Shown: positions 59,884 to 64,000 of the stretch, one piece after another
How the letters are laid out: each line of letters begins with the position of its first letter
Numbering within the stretch: position 1 is the stretch's first letter
NCBI RefSeq assembly: GCF_037392515.1
Contig: NC_090295.1
Location: forward strand, 13,039,001 to 13,103,000
DNA length: 64,000 nt
From: Haliotis asinina
Taxonomy: Eukaryota > Mollusca > Gastropoda > Lepetellida > Haliotidae
Direction of reading: 5' to 3'
The notes under the pieces: generated by a model
The model's input: only the letters and a program-made list of their open reading frames with translations
What the model was told of the DNA's origin: nothing
Databases searched by the model: none
Translations under genes and position numbers: made by a program

Positions 59884-60250
59884 GGTGCCCTTTTGAAACC
59901 ATTATTCCCTACAATAGCCACAAATTTACGATACTACAATCATCCTATCCACACCCGAAGGACATCAACCTCCTTTTGGGAATGAGTTTAGTTTTACGCC
60001 ACTTTCAGCAATATTCCAGTAGTACCACGGTCAGGGACACCCGTACTGGGCTACTTCGAATCGAACCCGTTTAGTGCCTTTTTGATACCATTATTTCCTT
60101 GCGGTGCCACAATACCCCATTGCAACAACCTTCTTTTCCACACTCACACGACCTCAGTGCAAGTGTGAAACTTCCTTTCAGTGACTTTTTGAAAGCATTA
60201 TTTTCTTGCGGACCCACACTATTTTCATACCACGATCTCCCTGTACTGAC
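59876..60250 (+). repeat. Three degenerate units downstream of Y RNA C
   Basis: Blocks near 59885, 60070 and 60180 share TGCC(C/T)TTTTGA(A/T)ACCATTATT(C/T)CCT or close variants, then GCCACA and a C-rich end. A reverse SINE fragment (about 59982-60060) separates the first two. Confidence 0.6.
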
Positions 60251-60321
60251 CACCTTAGTTCCTTTTTCATGTAAATACGCCTGTTTTTACTGTGTCATAT
60301 CCCGAAATGTTTTCCATACAG

Positions 60322-60557
60322 ACAGATCCGTGAAGATCCGGGTTAGAATTGATCTTAATAACCCATGCTTGTCACAAGAGGTAACTAACAGGATCGGGTG
60401 GTCAGGCTCGCTGTCTTGGTTGACTCTTGTCATTGTATCCCAGTTGCCTCGGTCGATGCTCATGCTATTGACTACTGGATTGCCTGGACCAGACTCGGTT
60501 ATTTGTAATTTACAGACCGCTGCTATATAGCAGGAGTATGGATGAGTAAAACCCACT
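60322..60557 (+). mobile_element. SINE family 2, diverged
   Basis: AGATCCGTGAAGATCCGGGT to TATAGCAGGAGTATGGATGA; core GGTCGATGCTCATGCTATTG. Confidence 0.8.
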
Positions 60558-61023
60558 TTCGGTGCACATACTGTTGATCACTTGATTGTCTGATCCTGAC
60601 TTGATGTATTCACAGACCATAGCTGGAAATAATACTGCTGGGTGACACGTTAAACACATGTTATCGTACCTGTCTCCATATGTTATAACTCTAATGTGAG
60701 TGTGATAAATATTTAATGAATGAATAACGCCGTGTGCATCAAAGGTGGCGATAACAGAAATATTGCCAACAGCGCCGTAAAACCATGCCAACTCGTTCCA
60801 CTGAAATCAAACTCCCCGTGAACCACGTGAAAAGTCAATCACGAAACCCGTGCTGCCTGGTGCCCAAGTCTGTCAAACAGGACCTGAAAAAAATATATCC
60901 AGGAAAGCCCATGCAAGTCTAGAATATGTGGATTTCCACAGTTTCAGTTTCTGAAAAGAAGACAGTCTCTGGGTTCATTTCATTTGGGAACTGTGTATTT
61001 TCTATAAAATACGTTTATTTCAG

Positions 61024-61279
61024 ACAAGATGTTAATATTCCCGATGCCCCTGTTGCAGTCATTCTGCCCAAGACATTCAGCCAATCAGAAACCAAATCTT
61101 TCGAGTCCTCGGCCTTGAACAGTGAATCGTCCGTAATGTTTGGCGATTGCAGTGAGACAGCAGAGCCTCCAGAGGCGTCAATAGACGTCCTCACAACAAA
61201 GCATCGGGCCAAGTTAATGCAGCAGTTACATCTAGAGAGGGGCATGGCACCGGTCTGCTCAGTACACAAACGAATTTAA
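61024..61279 (+). other. Possible terminal coding exon (unassigned)
   Basis: After TTTATTTCAG, 85 open codons run to TAA: QDVNIPDAPVAVILPKTFSQ, then a Ser/Glu-rich part and KHRAKLMQQLHLERG. It is protein-like, but no family or upstream exon is recognised. The segment just before it (60867-61023) is a repeat that also occurs at 62368-62560, so the acceptor may be part of a mobile sequence. Confidence 0.3.
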
Positions 61280-62227
61280 TTATATGTTCTGTGTTTTACT
61301 TATAGCAGGATTCTGAGGGTTTGGTTGAAGGTGAGAAAGCATAGGGAATGGCTTGAGCACGGTTAAAAGCCGAGCTCGACGTTTCACGTTTTCATCCAGA
61401 ACAAGGGCTATTTTAACAAACACAATGCAAGGGAACTAATATTGTGGATATTATGTCGCTGTGAACAGTTATGCTTCTTTATTCCCCCACTTTGACGAGA
61501 ACGATAATAGTTTCTTTATCAGATAGCCCAAAACCTACCGCTGGACCCAGTAAAAGAAAACTGAGGGAGGTAATTTCTTTTCGTTGTCTTCTAGAATTTT
61601 AACGCCAGAATGTTTTGTCAGGGCGTAGGCTTTCTACAAAAGAAGAGTAGTGTAAAACTGCAAAGGAGAATTGATTAAAATTAAATACAAGATTGGAAGT
61701 CAAAACTTCGTTTACAGATTCGCTCAATTTGCATTCCAGTGTAATAAAAAAAATCACACAGTCAAGTTGAATTAGCGTTCCTCTGAGAAAGGGACTTTGG
61801 TTTGAAGGGAAACCATCCATTTGTTGTGTTGTTTTTCGCCCCAAATTCCCCCTTGACTTAGCAGCGATCTTTTTCCTGATGAGATACATGAAAGCAGTAA
61901 GCATACTTCTTCCAAAACTATCACCGACTCTTTCAATTCCATCTACTTAGAAAACAGTGCCTTAAGGTACATGAAAGAGGAATTTCAGATTTTTCAGAAT
62001 ACCATCCTTTTCAATCTTCAGTTTAATCATATGGTCTTAAACATATGATGTTTAATCACAATATGTACCAAGGTTCAATAGATGTACATGTAAGTTAACA
62101 ATGCGTGATGATCGCTGTTTGATTTAACAACAGACTTATGAAGCAGTTTATGTATACCTCATCACACCTACGAACAGATGTCGTTCTCTGACGATGGTAG
62201 ATATACCTTGAATTTCCTGAAAGAACT

Positions 62228-62329
62228 GGGAGGTCCGAAGCCCTGGGTTCTCTATCAGCACTCTGAACATTAATTTATCAGCCAAACGCTTATAGTCTTT
62301 CACCCAAGGCAACTCTTGACCTCCCTTTT
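62228..62329 (+). ncRNA. Y RNA candidate D
   Basis: Identical by eye to candidate B over the whole 102-bp RNA and terminator, while the 5' flank (57220-57260 versus 62157-62197) carries several substitutions. Same TATA-like box 22-27 bp upstream. It is a recent duplicate that should still be functional if B is. Confidence 0.77.
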
Positions 62330-62365
62330 CTTGCAAGATATAATATGGAGATGGAACTGGTGCGG

Positions 62366-62576
62366 TAGTCTGTCGTACAGACCCTGAAGTATATATATCC
62401 AAGAAAGCCCACGCAAGTCTAGAAAATGTGGCAAGTCTAGATTTCCATAGCTTCATGAAATGAAGAAAGTCTGAGGGCTCCATTTCATTATATTATTTGT
62501 TTTCATTTTTCACTATGAACGTTTTTTCAGTAAAATATGTTGATTTCAGAGACTAGCTGTTAGTCTGCTGGTGCGG
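62366..62576. mobile_element. ~211-bp insertion flanked by 9-bp direct repeats
   Basis: CTGGTGCGG occurs at 62357-62365 and 62568-62576, and copy 1 of the duplication has it once. The insert is a diverged relative of 60867-61023. It contains TCCAAGAAAGCCCACGCAAG, against TCCAGGAAAGCCCATGCAAG there. Confidence 0.75.
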
Positions 62577-63885
62577 CAATGGAAGGCTTAACCACTGGGC
62601 TATCCCTAAACCAAGTGAGTTTACTTTTGTGTCGCTTTTAGAAGTATTCCTGCAATATCACGGCGGGGGGCACCAGAAATGGGCTTCTCGCCCCTCCACC
62701 AAGTAAATTAAGTATGTCATTCGTGCAGGGTCTGTTAATTATTCGTCGTTTCATGTTGTTCTCCCGAGCTAAGTGAAGTTCAAATCCGATTCAAGATTTG
62801 GCCTGTAAGTATGCCCTCTGAGAAATGTGTCACGAGACCATTTTGCTTGAATCTGTCAAAAATTGGAAAAGCCGTCTATTCACGTTGATCTGTATGGTCT
62901 TGAAGGTCTGACCATCTAACACTTCCAAAAACCTGCTTGTCTATAATTAGGTCCAGTTTTATCTCATGTCTGACCCGTAGTTCAATGTGGGTTGATTTAT
63001 TCACCAAACACCCGCCGTAATGTTGCTGGAATATCGCTAACAGCGGCGTAATACTAAAGTCACTCACTCGCTGACGTTAATGTCTCTCTATCTATCCAAT
63101 TAAGTTTTTAAAACATTTTTTAATTCCAGTCCAGGGAAACAGGGGCCAAATGCAGGTTTGAAAATACATATATGGGATTTCAGTTGCTTCTTTTCATAAT
63201 CAGGGACAAAGACAACTCATTCACTCACACATCCTCACTCATACAAGCACTGACAGTGCAATGTTCATTCATAAAGATTATGGTAGAGCATCCATTTCTG
63301 ATAACAGTAATCTTGTTGACTTTCGGCACAATACTTGTTATTTTCAACATAATGTTTGTTCTGAAGAATCTTTGGAATGTTTCAAGTTATTACCGATGAT
63401 TGAGCGTTTACATATATATAAATGTTAAAATTTTGCCATTGAGAAGGTCCAATCAAAAGGTCTCATCTGAAAACAAATCCTCTTTATCTTAAAAACCCCT
63501 GCAAACTCTAGACTAAGATTTAGGTTACAGTCATGAGTACATTTCTTAAAGAACATGTATAATCTCCAAACGTTTTGTAAATAAACACAATCTCGGTTGT
63601 TATTTTTTAAATTAGATGAGGAATTGTTTCTGTCTTGTTATTGCAGCAAAGACAACTATCATTAGATGCACTGTATCCAGTTAATGGAATCACTTTTGCT
63701 CAGATTGATGCTCATGATGTCGATCACTGGATTCTCAGGTCCAGATGTGATTATTCACAGGTCGCGTCTAATAACGAGACTTTTGCTGAGGACGCATTAA
63801 CGCCAAGCAAACAAACGGTTTAACATGTGCAAGTGCGGTCATTTCTGAAGGGGACGTGATATTGTTGTGATTTTTTCCTTCGCAG

Positions 63886-63965
63886 AAAGACAGGGCGTTT
63901 GGAAAAGTTAGCTGAGACAGTAGCTGAGACGGTATCCAACATCCGACGAAGACCACAAAAACCAG
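63886..63965 (+). other. Second copy of the exon-like segment
   Basis: Same acceptor, donor and open frame as 58940-59019. The differences are clustered in the last third and are mostly replacements (SSIRGRSRK versus SNIRRRPQK). They show no signature of purifying selection. Confidence 0.28.
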
Positions 63966-64000
63966 GTAAACTCCATGGCCTAGATTTTGGAAGCTCTCTT

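Larger units (their letters stand above)
61977..64000. repeat. Segmental duplication, copy 2 (runs off the window)
   Basis: Partner of 57041-59054. It contains Y RNA candidate D and the second exon-like segment at 63886-63965. The similarity still continues at the window edge. Confidence 0.95.

Noticed and set aside
54343..62329. Y RNA candidates as tRNA, vault RNA, hammerhead or HDV-like ribozyme
   Set aside because: There are no A and B boxes or cloverleaf, no full CUGAUGA plus GAAA hammerhead core, and no nested HDV pseudoknot pairing. The Ro-site words and Pol III signals fit Y RNA best.

Overview
This window is animal nuclear DNA: two spliced genes with GT-AG introns, AT-rich introns full of SINEs, MITEs and minisatellites, and no bacterial-style operons. 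Two SINE families, one tRNA-like and both ending in a ...TAAAACTAAACTCACTCACTC-type tail, resemble what I recall from vetigastropod molluscs. An abalone (Haliotis) or close relative is my best guess; this is inference.

Two conserved genes lie head to head. VPS15/PIK3R4 runs on the minus strand (coding 29444 down to 4170). I resolved 33 coding exons that join in phase into about 1359 codons: a myristoylatable N-terminus, a divergent kinase domain, HEAT repeats, a linker and a WD40 propeller. ABCF3 runs on the plus strand (31397-46670). I resolved 19 exons and 708 codons, with both ABC domains intact. About 1.9 kb separates the two start codons. It holds ETS- and YY1-like sites and a 601-bp MITE with long inverted repeats and a 10-bp target duplication. 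VPS15 is the regulatory subunit of the class III PI3-kinase (autophagy, endosomes). ABCF3 is a soluble, translation-associated ABC ATPase. They share no obvious pathway.

The introns, especially those of VPS15, carry an unusual density of minisatellites: units of 44, 41, 33, 50, 33, 27 and 30 bp in VPS15, and 38 bp in ABCF3. Three of the VPS15 arrays are amplified copies of an exon's 3' end together with its 5' splice site. One offers five consecutive identical CAG|GTAGGT donors spaced exactly 33 bp apart, all in frame.

From about 46.7 to 53 kb the DNA is repeat-rich and intergenic. At 53.1-53.8 kb is a truncated Penelope-like element (GIY-YIG end). From 54.3 kb to the window end I find four plus-strand hairpin genes, each with a TATA box about 22-30 bp upstream, an invariant GGGAGGTCCG / GACCTCC terminal stem, a covarying second stem and a TTTT terminator. 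These match the Ro60-binding stem of Y RNAs (GGUCCGA ... CUUGAC), so I read them as a Y RNA cluster. Two of them sit in a ~2-kb segmental duplication. This is the most interesting feature of the window. Several weak exon-like segments lie among them, and I could not assign those to any gene.
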